From positions 1-64,000 of the forward strand of contig NZ_JASISS010000009.1 in assembly GCF_030063195.1 (NCBI RefSeq): a stretch of 64,000 nucleotides of DNA, written 5' to 3'. The first letter of the stretch is position 1. The number at the start of each line of letters is the position of its first letter. The position numbers and the translations under genes are program-made. This stretch comes from Cryobacterium sp. PH31-AA6. Lineage in GTDB: Bacteria; Actinomycetota; Actinomycetes; Actinomycetales; Microbacteriaceae. The notes under the pieces are model-generated. The model saw nothing but the letters and a program-made list of their open reading frames with translations. It did no database searches and was not told the origin of the DNA. This document shows positions 1 through 7,752 of this stretch, piece after piece.

Positions 1-127
1 ACCACGCATGGCCAACGCCACCAAACCCCAGGTGGGCAGATCTGTTGGCCATGAGTGGGCAGTTTTCATGGCCACCAGCGGGCATTTCTACTGGCCGCCC
101 GTGGGCAGATCGGATTGGCCATTGACA
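1..127. mobile_element. IS21-like element end (right terminal repeats)
   Basis: The stretch has no gene of its own. TGGCCA or TGGCC occurs at 9, 46, 69, 92 and 116, and GTGGGCA (once GCGGGCA) at 32, 55, 78 and 101, so the two motifs alternate with a period of about 23 bases. Read on the minus strand the block begins with TGT at 127-125. Several subterminal repeats and a TG end are typical of IS21-family (istA/istB) elements. The block abruptly replaces the 3' end of the toxin gene at 128. The transposase genes, if present, lie left of the window. Family assignment is inferred from repeat layout, not from a transposase. Confidence 0.55.
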
Positions 128-355
128 TCGGAGGATGAGCACGATTAACTGGTCGTCGTGAATCTCGTAAATGATGCGGTAATCACCCGTTCTGACGCGC
201 CATTCCCCCGAGCCCCCCACGAGTTGGATCGCCCTGGGTGGCCGCGGATCGTCTGCCAAGAGGTCGATCGCTGCTTGAACTCGACGACGGACTTGCGGAT
301 CGAACTGGCGCAGTTGCCGTTCAGCCGCTGGCGCGATCTTCACCGAGTAGTTCAT
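128..355 (-). pseudogene. RelE/ParE-family toxin, 3' end replaced by mobile element
   Basis: The ATG at 355 overlaps the antitoxin stop codon as ATGA. The first 76 codons encode a typical RelE/ParE fold: MNYSVKIAPAAERQL, a helical hairpin, then EWRVRTGDYRIIYEI and a final strand ending VLILR. Family members normally continue from that strand with a VGHRR.VYR-type tail carrying catalytic residues. Here the reading frame runs instead into the repeat block at 127 and stays open to the window edge, giving an unrelated tail (CQWPIRSAHGR and on). The toxin is therefore probably inactive, though a fusion product could still bind the antitoxin. Homology is judged from motif pattern alone. Confidence 0.8.
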
Positions 356-627
356 ACGAGGCCGAGGTCTGCCTTCACCTGTTCCCAAGGAGTCGGTTCG
401 CTTGTCGTGCGACGCATCTCTTCACGTGATTCCTCGGCGGCACGAATATCGGCCATGTCTTCGGCCAATTCGATGAGACGCTCCAAATCGTCGACGTCGA
501 TAACAGCCGCGACTCGCCGCCCGCGGCGAGACAAGAAGACCGGCTCGTGCTCGGTGCGAGCGCGGTCGATGATCGATGCGAGCTGGTCGCGTGCATCAGA
601 GACGCTGACAGGGACTGTGGCCGACAT
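352..627 (-). CDS. Phd/YefM-family antitoxin
   Basis: This 91-residue protein has the Phd/YefM form: an N-terminal DNA-binding part (VPVSVSDARDQLASIIDRA, then a strand and turn, PVFLSRRGRRVAAVI) and a charged C-terminal helix that would wrap the toxin. It should neutralise the RelE/ParE-type toxin encoded directly downstream and repress the operon together with it. The stop codon overlaps the toxin start by ATGA, so the two are translationally coupled. Upstream, palindromic GTACAT sites (637-660) fit autoregulation. Because the toxin has lost its C-terminus, the antitoxin may now be an orphan, useful only against related toxins elsewhere in the genome. Confidence 0.9.
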   Translation of the reverse strand: MSATVPVSVSDARDQLASIIDRARTEHEPVFLSRRGRRVAAVIDVDDLERLIELAEDMADIRAAEESREEMRRTTSEPTPWEQVKADLGLV

Positions 628-636
628 TCTTCAATC

Positions 637-680
637 GTACATTTCACCTACGGGATGTACAAGTGTCCTTCAAACGTACA
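637..680. promoter_or_regulatory. Likely toxin-antitoxin operator
   Basis: Directly upstream of the antitoxin start, GTACAT (637-642) and ATGTAC (655-660) form an inverted repeat with a 12-base spacer, and CGTACA at 675-680 is a third half-site. Phd/YefM antitoxins usually bind such short palindromes at their own promoter. The assignment rests on position and symmetry only. Confidence 0.5.
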
Positions 681-979
681 ACTGGCCTCCCGTTGAGGGT
701 TCGGCTTGCGGACCAAACTCGGTGCCTGGGCACGGCGTCCCGAACGCACCGTCGGCCTTCACGTGGACGTCCGGAAAGCGTCTCAACGGCGACAGTGATG
801 GCGGCGAGGTGGTCGCGCGCGACGACCTCGGTCAAGATTCGATCACTCAACGCGATGCCAACGCCATATACGTTCCCGGGGACGTCGGCGCCATCGACCC
901 GGGCTGGTTTGTAATCGATGTGCTCTTTGGTCTCGGGCGAATCGAGCTGTCTCAGGAATTCGCGGACTACACGCTTCAC
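644..979 (-). CDS. Possible hypothetical protein, weak evidence
   Basis: An open frame fills the 395-base gap between the signal peptidase and the antitoxin. From a GTG at 979 it would encode 111 residues. Its central part (VDGADVPGNVYGVGIALSDRI and on) looks protein-like, but the C-terminal third is Arg-rich and compositionally like a shadow frame, third codon positions are less GC-rich than in neighbouring genes, and no Shine-Dalgarno is visible. It also covers the antitoxin operator. It may be a gene remnant beside the mobile element. I recognise no family. Confidence 0.2.
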   Translation of the reverse strand: MKRVVREFLRQLDSPETKEHIDYKPARVDGADVPGNVYGVGIALSDRILTEVVARDHLAAITVAVETLSGRPREGRRCVRDAVPRHRVWSASRTLNGRPVVRLKDTCTSRR

Positions 980-1022
980 ACGAGCGGTCGTCGTCCACTG
1001 TTTTGAGCGGCGTGCGCTCTCG

Positions 1023-1508
1023 TCAGGCCACTGCCGGCGGTCGGTCGACTGCCGTGGTCTCACGCGGCCAGAGGAGCCAGCTCACCACAGCCCAGAGGAC
1101 CAGCGATGCGATGGTCAGCGGGTTGTGGAAGTACATCACCCAGAAGCCGAGCCCGCGCGGCGCGTAGATGACACCACCGATGACGTCAGCTGGCACTGGC
1201 GTCGACGGATCCGCGGACGTATTCGCGTCCCCTTTGGTTGTCAACGTCCCGTCAGCGTTGACGCTGACCAGCCGGTGCGTCACCAGCTCATCTTGCTTGC
1301 GGAAGGTGATGACCTGACCGACCTGGTATTTGTCCACCTCAACGATGACGAGGCTCGCGGGCGGGACCGTCGGGCTCATCGACCCGGTTTGCACCACGTA
1401 CGCGCGGTACGGCAGCACCCCCGAGACAAGCAGCGCCACAGGCGCGAGAATCAGCATGACGGCGATGACCGCAGTCACCAGGCGCCTGACCTTCTTGTTC
1501 ACGAGCAT
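1023..1508 (-). CDS. sipW: Signal peptidase I, SipW/archaeal type (S26B)
   Basis: A 161-residue membrane serine peptidase that would remove signal peptides from secreted precursors at the outer face of the membrane. It has an N-terminal membrane segment (about residues 8-30), the catalytic serine box QTGSMSPTVPP, and a VTHRLV box placing His where bacterial type I enzymes have Lys; that Ser/His arrangement marks the SipW/ER-type subfamily. A second hydrophobic segment lies near residues 125-147. The neighbour upstream is a TasA/CalY-like protein, the classic SipW substrate. AGAGG lies six bases before an in-frame GTG at 1502, so translation may start there, two codons inside the ATG at 1508. 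Confidence 0.88.
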   Translation of the reverse strand: MLVNKKVRRLVTAVIAVMLILAPVALLVSGVLPYRAYVVQTGSMSPTVPPASLVIVEVDKYQVGQVITFRKQDELVTHRLVSVNADGTLTTKGDANTSADPSTPVPADVIGGVIYAPRGLGFWVMYFHNPLTIASLVLWAVVSWLLWPRETTAVDRPPAVA

Positions 1509-1525
1509 CCTCTGATTGAGTACAA

Positions 1526-1568
1526 GAAACCCGGATGCCTACCTTCGGGTAGCAGGCATCCGGGTTTC
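1526..1568 (-). terminator. Strong hairpin between tasA-like and sipW genes
   Basis: GAAACCCGGATGCCTACC pairs with GGTAG-CA-GGCATCCGGGTTTC around a TTCG tetraloop, with a two-base bulge. The stem sits between the stop codon of the exported-protein gene (1581) and the start of the signal peptidase gene (1508) on the same strand. No long T-run follows, so partial termination that lowers sipW expression relative to its substrate is plausible. Confidence 0.65.
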
Positions 1569-1580
1569 AACCGCGTGTGA

Positions 1581-2255
1581 CTACGGGGTCTGACCAACCT
1601 GCGTTGCAACAAGCTGGTACGGCAGGCCGCTGCCGACAACCACAGGGTTCGGCTTGGGCACAGTGGATACCGGGTAGGAGTTCCACACACCGCCGCCGGC
1701 CGCCGTCTGACCCTTCAACTTCGACGCGTAGCCGAAGGTGAAGTCGACAGTTCCGCTGGCCGAAGGTCCGACGTTGGACGCGATCTTGATCATCTTCGGG
1801 ACAGGCCAGCAACCGGTCGGGGCGATCGGCCCGCAGCTGAGGTTCGCCGGGTCGTCCATGTCATCGCTCAGGTTCGCGGAGTCGAACAACGCCGTTCCGT
1901 TCGCCTTGACGTGGAACTCACCGTACGTGCCGAGGTCGTTCAACGCGTGCAGAGCGTCCACGTTGTTGAACACAACCCAGACGTCCTGAGGGCTGGCCCC
2001 CGTGTTCTGGTAGCCGGCGGTCACCGTCTGCGGCGTGCCAGGCAGCAACCCGGTGAAGTTCAGGTCCAGGCTTTCCGTGCCGGTGCCAGCTGAACCCACC
2101 ACCTTGATTGAACCGATCGTGCCGGTGATGTCTCCCTGATGGGTGTCGCTGAAGTACGCGCCGGTGGTGCCGAGGCTGACAAGCGAGAAAGTGAGTGCGA
2201 TAGCCGCACCTCCCGCTCCGACAGCCCACTTCTTTCTGGTGTTGTTTCTGGGCAT
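1581..2255 (-). CDS. TasA/CalY (camelysin)-like exported protein with SipW-type signal peptide
   Basis: From the ATG at 2255 the protein has 224 residues. It opens with a basic stretch (PRNNTRKK), a hydrophobic segment ending SLGTTGAYFSDT, and then a beta-rich secreted body. A signal peptide followed by AYFSD is the hallmark of TasA, CalY and other SipW-processed proteins, which form fibres or surface layers in Bacillus biofilms. In actinobacteria the role is less clear. The start is chosen because GAGATGAG lies about seven bases upstream; an in-frame ATG 20 codons earlier would add a charged, non-homologous leader. The peptidase gene follows on the same strand beyond a hairpin. An inverted repeat (ATTCGG 2278-2283, CCGAAT 2292-2297) lies in the 5' leader. 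Confidence 0.82.
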   Translation of the reverse strand: MPRNNTRKKWAVGAGGAAIALTFSLVSLGTTGAYFSDTHQGDITGTIGSIKVVGSAGTGTESLDLNFTGLLPGTPQTVTAGYQNTGASPQDVWVVFNNVDALHALNDLGTYGEFHVKANGTALFDSANLSDDMDDPANLSCGPIAPTGCWPVPKMIKIASNVGPSASGTVDFTFGYASKLKGQTAAGGGVWNSYPVSTVPKPNPVVVGSGLPYQLVATQVGQTP

Positions 2256-2376
2256 GGTGAATCTCATCTCTGGTTGAATTCGGCTTCGGGTCCGAATGAC
2301 AGCGATGCGATCCACTGTCCCCCACCGCTCAAGCTAGACCTGGTCTTCTGATGCCGTAAGCACCCGAAGTGACGGC

Positions 2377-2648
2377 TTGCGCATGGCTCTTCCGGTCCTG
2401 TATGGTTACCGGCCCCAGAATCAACAGTCAGACGCCACAGGAATATGCCGATGGCTGCATGTCCCCTCGGCGCGCCCTACCTGTCAGGGTGAGTTGAGGC
2501 CAGCAGCTCAGAGCAAGTCCACCGTTTGGCGTATGCGAACGTAGTCACACCAGGTTGATGGCGTCGCCATGATTGCCCCGATGGTAATTGGGGCGGCCAG
2601 CAGCCCCCGAGCCCATTCACCCGCACCGGGCTCGTGCGGGCTTGTTGT
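2377..2648 (+). ncRNA. Candidate small RNA in gene-free interval 2256-2763
   Basis: The 508-base gap between the exported protein and the glycosyltransferase holds no convincing coding frame. On the plus strand TTGCGC (2377-2382) and TATGGT (2401-2406), separated by 18 bases, resemble a promoter. Further on, CCCGCAC (2620-2626) pairs with GTGCGGG (2634-2640) and is followed by CTTGTTGT, like an intrinsic terminator. No plus-strand gene precedes that terminator in the window, so a transcript of about 235 nt is a possible explanation. This is inference from two weak signals. Confidence 0.25.
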
Positions 2649-2763
2649 CAATGACCGCGGCCATGCGCCTGTCGGAATTCGCCTGACCCCTGTGGAGGTT
2701 CTCTTGGCTCGCTCATAGGAGGCAGACTGCTCCGGCATAGGCCACGGGCCGAGAGTTGCCGTT

Positions 2764-4038
2764 ATGACCAGATCAGCAGCCCTCGCCCTCGACGTCGTCG
2801 TTCCTGTGTACAACGAACAAGAGACCCTTGCGCGCAGCATGCGGGTGTTGCACGCGTACCTGGTCGACTCGTTCGACGAACCCTGGCGCATCACCATCGC
2901 GAACAATGCCAGTACCGACAACACAGCCGCCATCGCCGAAGCCCTCGTCGCAGATTTGCCGGGTGTCCACGCCGTGCACCTCGCAGAGAAGGGCCGTGGC
3001 CGGGCGCTCAAGAATGTCTGGCTCGCCTCGCCGGCCGCGGTCGTCGCGTATGTCGACGTGGACCTCTCCACCGACCTTCGCGCGCTGCCGCCGCTCGTCG
3101 CCCCGCTGCTCTCAGGCCATTCCGACGTCGCCATCGGCAGCCGCCTGTCGCGCGGCTCCCGAGTCACGCGCGGCGGCAAGCGGGAATTCATCTCCCGGAG
3201 CTACAACGCGCTGGTGCGGGCGACGATGGGCGTCGACTTCAGCGACGCCCAGTGCGGCTTCAAGGCCATGCGCCGTGACGTCGCCCAGCGCGTGCTCCCG
3301 CTCGTGGAGGACACCGGCTGGTTCTTCGACACCGAGATGCTCATCATCGCCGAGCGTGCCGGGCTCCGGATCCACGAGGTGCCGGTCGACTGGATCGACG
3401 ACCCGGACAGCCGCGTCGACGTGGTCGCCACCGCCACCGACGACATCAAAGGCCTCGTGAGGGTGGCCCACTCGCTCGTCACCGGGAGGATCCCCGTCGA
3501 CGAGATCTATGCCGAACTCGGTCGTCCGCCCTTCGAACCGCCGACCCCGCCCACTTTCTTCGGCCAGGTGCTGCGCTTCGGCGTGATCGGCGTGCTGTCG
3601 ACCGTTGCCTTTGCCGCGCTCTACCTGGTGCTCCAGGCCATGATGTCCGCCCAGCTGGCCAATTTCCTCGCCCTGCTCATCACGGCGGTCCTGAATACCT
3701 GGGCCAACCGGCGTCTCACCTTCGGCGTGCGCGGGCGGCGAAGTGCGATCAAGCACCAGGCGCAGGGCCTCGTGATCTTCGGCCTGGCCTGGCTCGTGAC
3801 GAGCGGATCGCTCCTCGGGCTGCACTTCCTGCGCCCGGATGCCGGTGCGCAGGCCGAGATCATCGGGCTCACCGCGGCCAACCTGCTCGCGACCGTCATG
3901 CGGTTCCTGCTGTTGCGGCTCTGGGTCTTTCGGGGCCAGAGTTCCCCGGCACCGACCCGGATCGAACCCCGAACTTCCCGCGACGATGTCATCTCCCGTG
4001 TCCATTTGTCCCCCAACCAGAAAGTAGCCAGTTCATGA
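2764..4038 (+). CDS. Fused GT2 glycosyltransferase and GtrA-like membrane protein
   Basis: The first 250 residues are a family 2 glycosyltransferase of the polyprenyl-phosphate sugar synthase type: VVVPVYNEQETL (11-22), the metal-binding DVD at 98-100, and a DAQCGFKAMRRD block (161-172). Residues about 268-395 hold four hydrophobic helices and the ANRRLTFG motif of GtrA proteins, which help move lipid-linked sugars across the membrane. The product would make polyprenyl-phosphate-hexose on the cytoplasmic face and aid its flipping. The stop overlaps the start of the next membrane glycosyltransferase by ATGA, so that enzyme is the likely consumer. No good ribosome site precedes the ATG. Confidence 0.9.
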   Translation: MTRSAALALDVVVPVYNEQETLARSMRVLHAYLVDSFDEPWRITIANNASTDNTAAIAEALVADLPGVHAVHLAEKGRGRALKNVWLASPAAVVAYVDVDLSTDLRALPPLVAPLLSGHSDVAIGSRLSRGSRVTRGGKREFISRSYNALVRATMGVDFSDAQCGFKAMRRDVAQRVLPLVEDTGWFFDTEMLIIAERAGLRIHEVPVDWIDDPDSRVDVVATATDDIKGLVRVAHSLVTGRIPVDEIYAELGRPPFEPPTPPTFFGQVLRFGVIGVLSTVAFAALYLVLQAMMSAQLANFLALLITAVLNTWANRRLTFGVRGRRSAIKHQAQGLVIFGLAWLVTSGSLLGLHFLRPDAGAQAEIIGLTAANLLATVMRFLLLRLWVFRGQSSPAPTRIEPRTSRDDVISRVHLSPNQKVASS

Positions 4039-6182
4039 CGACCCAGGTCGCCCCCCGGCCTCTCGCATCCCCGTTCGGAACACGCGTCGCCGCCCGTGTC
4101 GCAGCCCTGCCGCGCACCCTCGTGCGGGGCAGGCCCGACTCGGCGCGATGGGAGCGCCCGGCCCTGCTGGGCCTTCTGCTCGTCACCGCAATGCTCTACA
4201 TCTGGAACCTGGGCGCGAGCGGCTGGGCCAATTCGTTCTATTCCGCGGCTGTGCAGGCCGGATCGGTCGACTGGACGGCGTTCTTCTACGGGTCTTCGGA
4301 TGCCGCCAATGCGATCACCGTCGACAAGCCCCCCGCGAGCCTCTGGCTGATGGCCCTGTCCGTGCGCCTGTTCGGGCTCAGTTCGTGGAGCATCCTCGTG
4401 CCGGAGGCCCTGATGGGTGTCGCCTCGGTCGGTGTGCTCTATGGCACCGTGCGCCGCCGGTTCTCGGCCGGCACCGCGTTGCTCGCCGGTGCCGTGCTCG
4501 CCGTGACCCCCGTCGCCGCACTGATGTTCCGGTTCAACAACCCGGATGCCCTGCTCGTGCTGCTCCTCAGCCTCGCGACCTACTTCACGCTGCGCGGCAT
4601 CGAAACCGGCAGGCTTAAATGGGTGCTCTGGGCCGGAGTGATGGTGGGCCTCGGCTTCCTGACCAAGCAACTCCAGGCCTTTCTGATCCTGCCGGTGCTC
4701 GCGGGCGTGTACCTCTACGCGGCGCCGCACAAGTTCGTCACCCGGCTCTGGCACTCTCTTGCGGCACTCGGCGCCGTGACCGTCTCGGCCGGCTGGTGGG
4801 TCGCCGTCGTCGAACTCGTTCCCACAAGCTGGCGCCCCTATATCGGCGGCTCGCAGACGAACAGCTTTCTCGAGCTGACCTTCGGCTACAACGGGTTCGG
4901 GCGCCTCACCGGGAGCGAGACCGGGAGCGTCACCCCCGGCGCTGCGACGGCGACGGGTGCGGGCTCGATGTGGGGCGAGACCGGAATCTTCCGGCTCTTC
5001 CTCGGCGAGTTCGGCGGCCAGATCACCTGGCTCCTCCCCGCTGCGCTGGTGCTACTCGTCGCCGCCCTCGTCGTGCTGCGACGCGCCCCGCGCGTCTCCC
5101 CCCGCCGGGCCTCTCTTCTCCTCCTAGCGGGCTATCTTCTCCTGACCGCGCTAGCCTTCAGCTTCATGGCCGGGATCTTCCACGCCTACTACACGGTGGC
5201 CCTGGCCCCCGCACTCGCCGGGACCGTCGCGATCGGTGCGAACCTCGTCTGGATGAAGCGCACAGCGCTCTGGGCCCGGATCACCGCGGCCGGTGCAATG
5301 CTGGCCACGAGCGTATGGGCGTGGGTGCTGCTCGACCGGGCTGTCGACTGGTGGCCGTGGTTGAAGTTCGCCGTCGTCGCGCTCGGCATGATCGCGGCAG
5401 TTCTGCTGATGCTCCCGCCCAAGATCGGCCGCCCCAGCTCGCCGTCCGGCACAGTGCTGCGGTGCGTGACCGTCGCGGTCTCTCTCACCGGCGCGCTGTT
5501 GGCACCGGTGGCCTACACGCTCGAAACCGTGTCGACGGCCCACACCGGGTCGATCGTCACGGCCGGGCCGACCGTTTCCGGAAGCATGGGCGGCATGGGC
5601 GGAGGCGGAATGCCCGACGGCGGGGGCGGCCTCCCGGGAGCAACGACCGGAACTGCCGACGGCACCGGAGGCCCGCCGCCCACGGGAACCAGGGGAGGCG
5701 CCAACGGTCCGCCGGCGGTCGGAACGGGCACGGCGCCCACCGGCGTTACGGGCGGCACCGGGACTACGCCGACTGACGGCACCGGCGGCGGCCGCGGGGG
5801 CGGGGGCGGCGCACCCATGGGGTCCGTTGCCGTGAGTTCAGAGCTTGCCGCACTGCTCTCCGCTGATGCCGCCAGGTACACCTGGATCGCCGCGGCCGTC
5901 GGATCGGACTCGGCCGCAAGCTACCAGCTCGCGACGGAACTGCCGGTGATGGCAGTCGGGGGCTTCAACGGCAGCGATCCCGCTCCGACGCTCGCTGAAT
6001 TTCAGGCCGACGTGGCCGCCGGGAAGATCCACTACTTCATCGGAGGAACGGCAGGCCAAGCCAACGGCGGATCGAGTGAATCGACCGAGATCGCGGCCTG
6101 GGTCGCGGCAACCTACACAGCCCAGACCGTCGACGGCGTCACGCTCTACGATCTGTCAGCGGCCGTGGACACGGCGGCATAG
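4035..6182 (+). CDS. GT39/ArnT-like polyprenyl-phosphate-sugar glycosyltransferase
   Basis: A 715-residue integral membrane enzyme with a dozen or so helices in residues 40-510. An ITVDKPP motif in the first outer loop (about 94-100) is typical of bacterial ArnT/PMT-like transferases that use polyprenyl-phosphate sugars outside the membrane. Residues about 515-600 are a very Gly/Thr/Pro-rich linker, followed by a small extracytoplasmic domain of about 110 residues (from AALLSADAARYTWIAAAVGS) that ends the protein, an arrangement common in actinobacterial homologues. The gene overlaps the GT2-GtrA gene by four bases, so donor synthesis and transfer are encoded as a unit. The acceptor is unknown; the envelope or exported proteins such as the nearby TasA-like protein are possible. 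Confidence 0.88.
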   Translation: MTTQVAPRPLASPFGTRVAARVAALPRTLVRGRPDSARWERPALLGLLLVTAMLYIWNLGASGWANSFYSAAVQAGSVDWTAFFYGSSDAANAITVDKPPASLWLMALSVRLFGLSSWSILVPEALMGVASVGVLYGTVRRRFSAGTALLAGAVLAVTPVAALMFRFNNPDALLVLLLSLATYFTLRGIETGRLKWVLWAGVMVGLGFLTKQLQAFLILPVLAGVYLYAAPHKFVTRLWHSLAALGAVTVSAGWWVAVVELVPTSWRPYIGGSQTNSFLELTFGYNGFGRLTGSETGSVTPGAATATGAGSMWGETGIFRLFLGEFGGQITWLLPAALVLLVAALVVLRRAPRVSPRRASLLLLAGYLLLTALAFSFMAGIFHAYYTVALAPALAGTVAIGANLVWMKRTALWARITAAGAMLATSVWAWVLLDRAVDWWPWLKFAVVALGMIAAVLLMLPPKIGRPSSPSGTVLRCVTVAVSLTGALLAPVAYTLETVSTAHTGSIVTAGPTVSGSMGGMGGGGMPDGGGGLPGATTGTADGTGGPPPTGTRGGANGPPAVGTGTAPTGVTGGTGTTPTDGTGGGRGGGGGAPMGSVAVSSELAALLSADAARYTWIAAAVGSDSAASYQLATELPVMAVGGFNGSDPAPTLAEFQADVAAGKIHYFIGGTAGQANGGSSESTEIAAWVAATYTAQTVDGVTLYDLSAAVDTAA

Positions 6183-6242
6183 GCCGACCGTCGGCAACGG
6201 CAAACCGGCGCCGGCGCCTCGGAGCAGGCAGCAAGCTCATCC

Positions 6243-6269
6243 GTCACGCGACAACAGTTGTCACGTGAC
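6243..6269. promoter_or_regulatory. 27-bp near-perfect dyad upstream of MFS gene
   Basis: GTCACGCGACAAC and GTTGTCACGTGAC flank a single central base with only one mismatch over 13-base arms. The dyad lies 61 bases after the glycosyltransferase stop and 123 bases before the MFS start. Its size and symmetry suit a TetR- or GntR-class repressor site, although it could also fold as a terminator of the upstream operon; no T-run follows. Confidence 0.55.
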
Positions 6270-6391
6270 CGGCCCGTTCGGACTTGTGTCGGGTAGTTGG
6301 GCCTCGAGAACTCGTCGCGGCGATGATCCACGCGGATTGCGGCTGCTCGCATCGGCTATACCCCACTGGCAGCTACCGCCAGTATTGATTC

Positions 6392-7726
6392 ATGACCTCA
6401 ATCACGACCGGACGAACCCGGTCGCAGCGCCTCGACGCCCTGCCGTGGACACGCAAGCACTCCTCACTACTCGGTGGCAGCGGTATCGGGTGGGTCCTCG
6501 ACGCGATGGATGTCGGACTCATCTCGTTCGTTATCGCCCAACTGGTCGTGGTCTGGAACGTCGAGGCCGCCGACCTGTCCTGGGTCGCATCCGCTGGGTT
6601 TCTCGGCATGGCGATCGGCGCGAGTGTCGGCGGACTGCTCGCCGATAAGCTCGGTCGACGCCAGGTGTTCGCGCTGACACTCCTGGTCTATGGCGTATTC
6701 ACCGGGTTGTCGGCGCTCGCCTGGTCGATCGGCGCGCTCGTAGCCCTGCGGTTCCTGGTGGGTCTCGGGCTCGGTGCGGAATTGCCCGTCGCCTCCACGC
6801 TGGTGAGCGAGTTCGCTCCCGCCCGCATCCGCGGTCGCGTCGTCGTGATTCTCGAGTCCTTCTGGGCCGTCGGCTGGACTGCTGCGGCACTCATCGGCTA
6901 CTTCGTCGTGCCCACCAGCGATGACGGATGGCGCTGGGCTCTCGCGCTCGGGGCCATACCCGCGGTCTACTCGATCGTCGTGAGGCTCCGTCTGCCCGAG
7001 TCAGTGCGGTTCCTCGAGGCCAAGGGCCGGTACGCCGAGGCGGAGAGGATCGTTCGGGACTTCGAGGATGCCGCGAACGTGCCGGCGCCGCCCGTGACAT
7101 CCGCAGCTCTCGCACCGGATGTCACGATGGAGGAGCCCAAGCCCACCCTGTTCGGTGCGGTATTGCGTCGGCGCACGATCTCGCTCTGGATCGTCTGGTT
7201 CTGCGTCAACTTCGCGTACTACGGCGCCTTCATCTGGCTGCCGACACTGCTCGTGGCGCAGGGTTTCTCCTTGGTGCGTTCCTTCGAATACACGCTCATC
7301 ATCACGCTCGCGCAACTGCCTGGCTACGCGGTGTCGGCCTGGCTCGTGGAGAAGTGGGGACGACGCCTCACCCTTTCCGCCTTTCTCTGCGGGTCAGCGA
7401 TCTCGGCGGGTTTGTTCGCCACCGCCGGCGATGTCACGGCCATCCTCGTTTACGGTTCGATGCTGTCGTTCTTCAACCTCGGTGCGTGGGGAGCGCTCTA
7501 CGCGGTCACGCCCGAGCTCTACCCCACGCGGGTCCGCGGAACCGGGGCCGGTTGGGCCGCCGGTTTCGGCCGGTTGGCATCGATCATCGCGCCGCTGTTC
7601 GTTCCCCTGCTTCTGGCGATCGGGGGTGTGGCGCTGCCCTTCGGGGTGTTCGCCGCGGTGTTCGCGGTGGCGGCGATCGCGGCCCTCACCCTGCCCGATC
7701 TGCGAGGTCGTGCGCTCGAGGACTGA
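6392..7726 (+). CDS. MFS transporter, sugar/aromatic-acid porter type
   Basis: A 444-residue protein with twelve hydrophobic segments and the loop 2-3 motif GGLLADKLGRR (80-90) plus its repeat VEKWGRRLT in the second half. A PESVRFLEAKGR sequence after helix 6 resembles sugar-porter and aromatic-acid symporter families. It should import a small organic solute with protons; the substrate cannot be read from sequence. There is no Shine-Dalgarno, and CAGTAT lies exactly six bases before the ATG, as in the leaderless genes of this window. The upstream 27-bp dyad suggests repressor control, but no regulator gene is adjacent. Confidence 0.88.
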   Translation: MTSITTGRTRSQRLDALPWTRKHSSLLGGSGIGWVLDAMDVGLISFVIAQLVVVWNVEAADLSWVASAGFLGMAIGASVGGLLADKLGRRQVFALTLLVYGVFTGLSALAWSIGALVALRFLVGLGLGAELPVASTLVSEFAPARIRGRVVVILESFWAVGWTAAALIGYFVVPTSDDGWRWALALGAIPAVYSIVVRLRLPESVRFLEAKGRYAEAERIVRDFEDAANVPAPPVTSAALAPDVTMEEPKPTLFGAVLRRRTISLWIVWFCVNFAYYGAFIWLPTLLVAQGFSLVRSFEYTLIITLAQLPGYAVSAWLVEKWGRRLTLSAFLCGSAISAGLFATAGDVTAILVYGSMLSFFNLGAWGALYAVTPELYPTRVRGTGAGWAAGFGRLASIIAPLFVPLLLAIGGVALPFGVFAAVFAVAAIAALTLPDLRGRALED

Positions 7727-7752
7727 GATTGTGCGCTCCGGCTCGATTGCAG

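Noticed and set aside
158-1006. Long plus-strand frame of 282 codons
   Set aside because: It lies antisense to the toxin-antitoxin pair, has Ser/Arg/Thr-rich composition and lacks a ribosome site.
3112-4005. Long minus-strand frame opposite the GT2-GtrA gene
   Set aside because: His/Gly/Asp/Glu/Arg-rich shadow frame, a usual by-product of high GC at third positions.
5513-5881. Pro/Val-rich minus-strand frame
   Set aside because: It is the antisense of the Gly-rich linker of the membrane glycosyltransferase.
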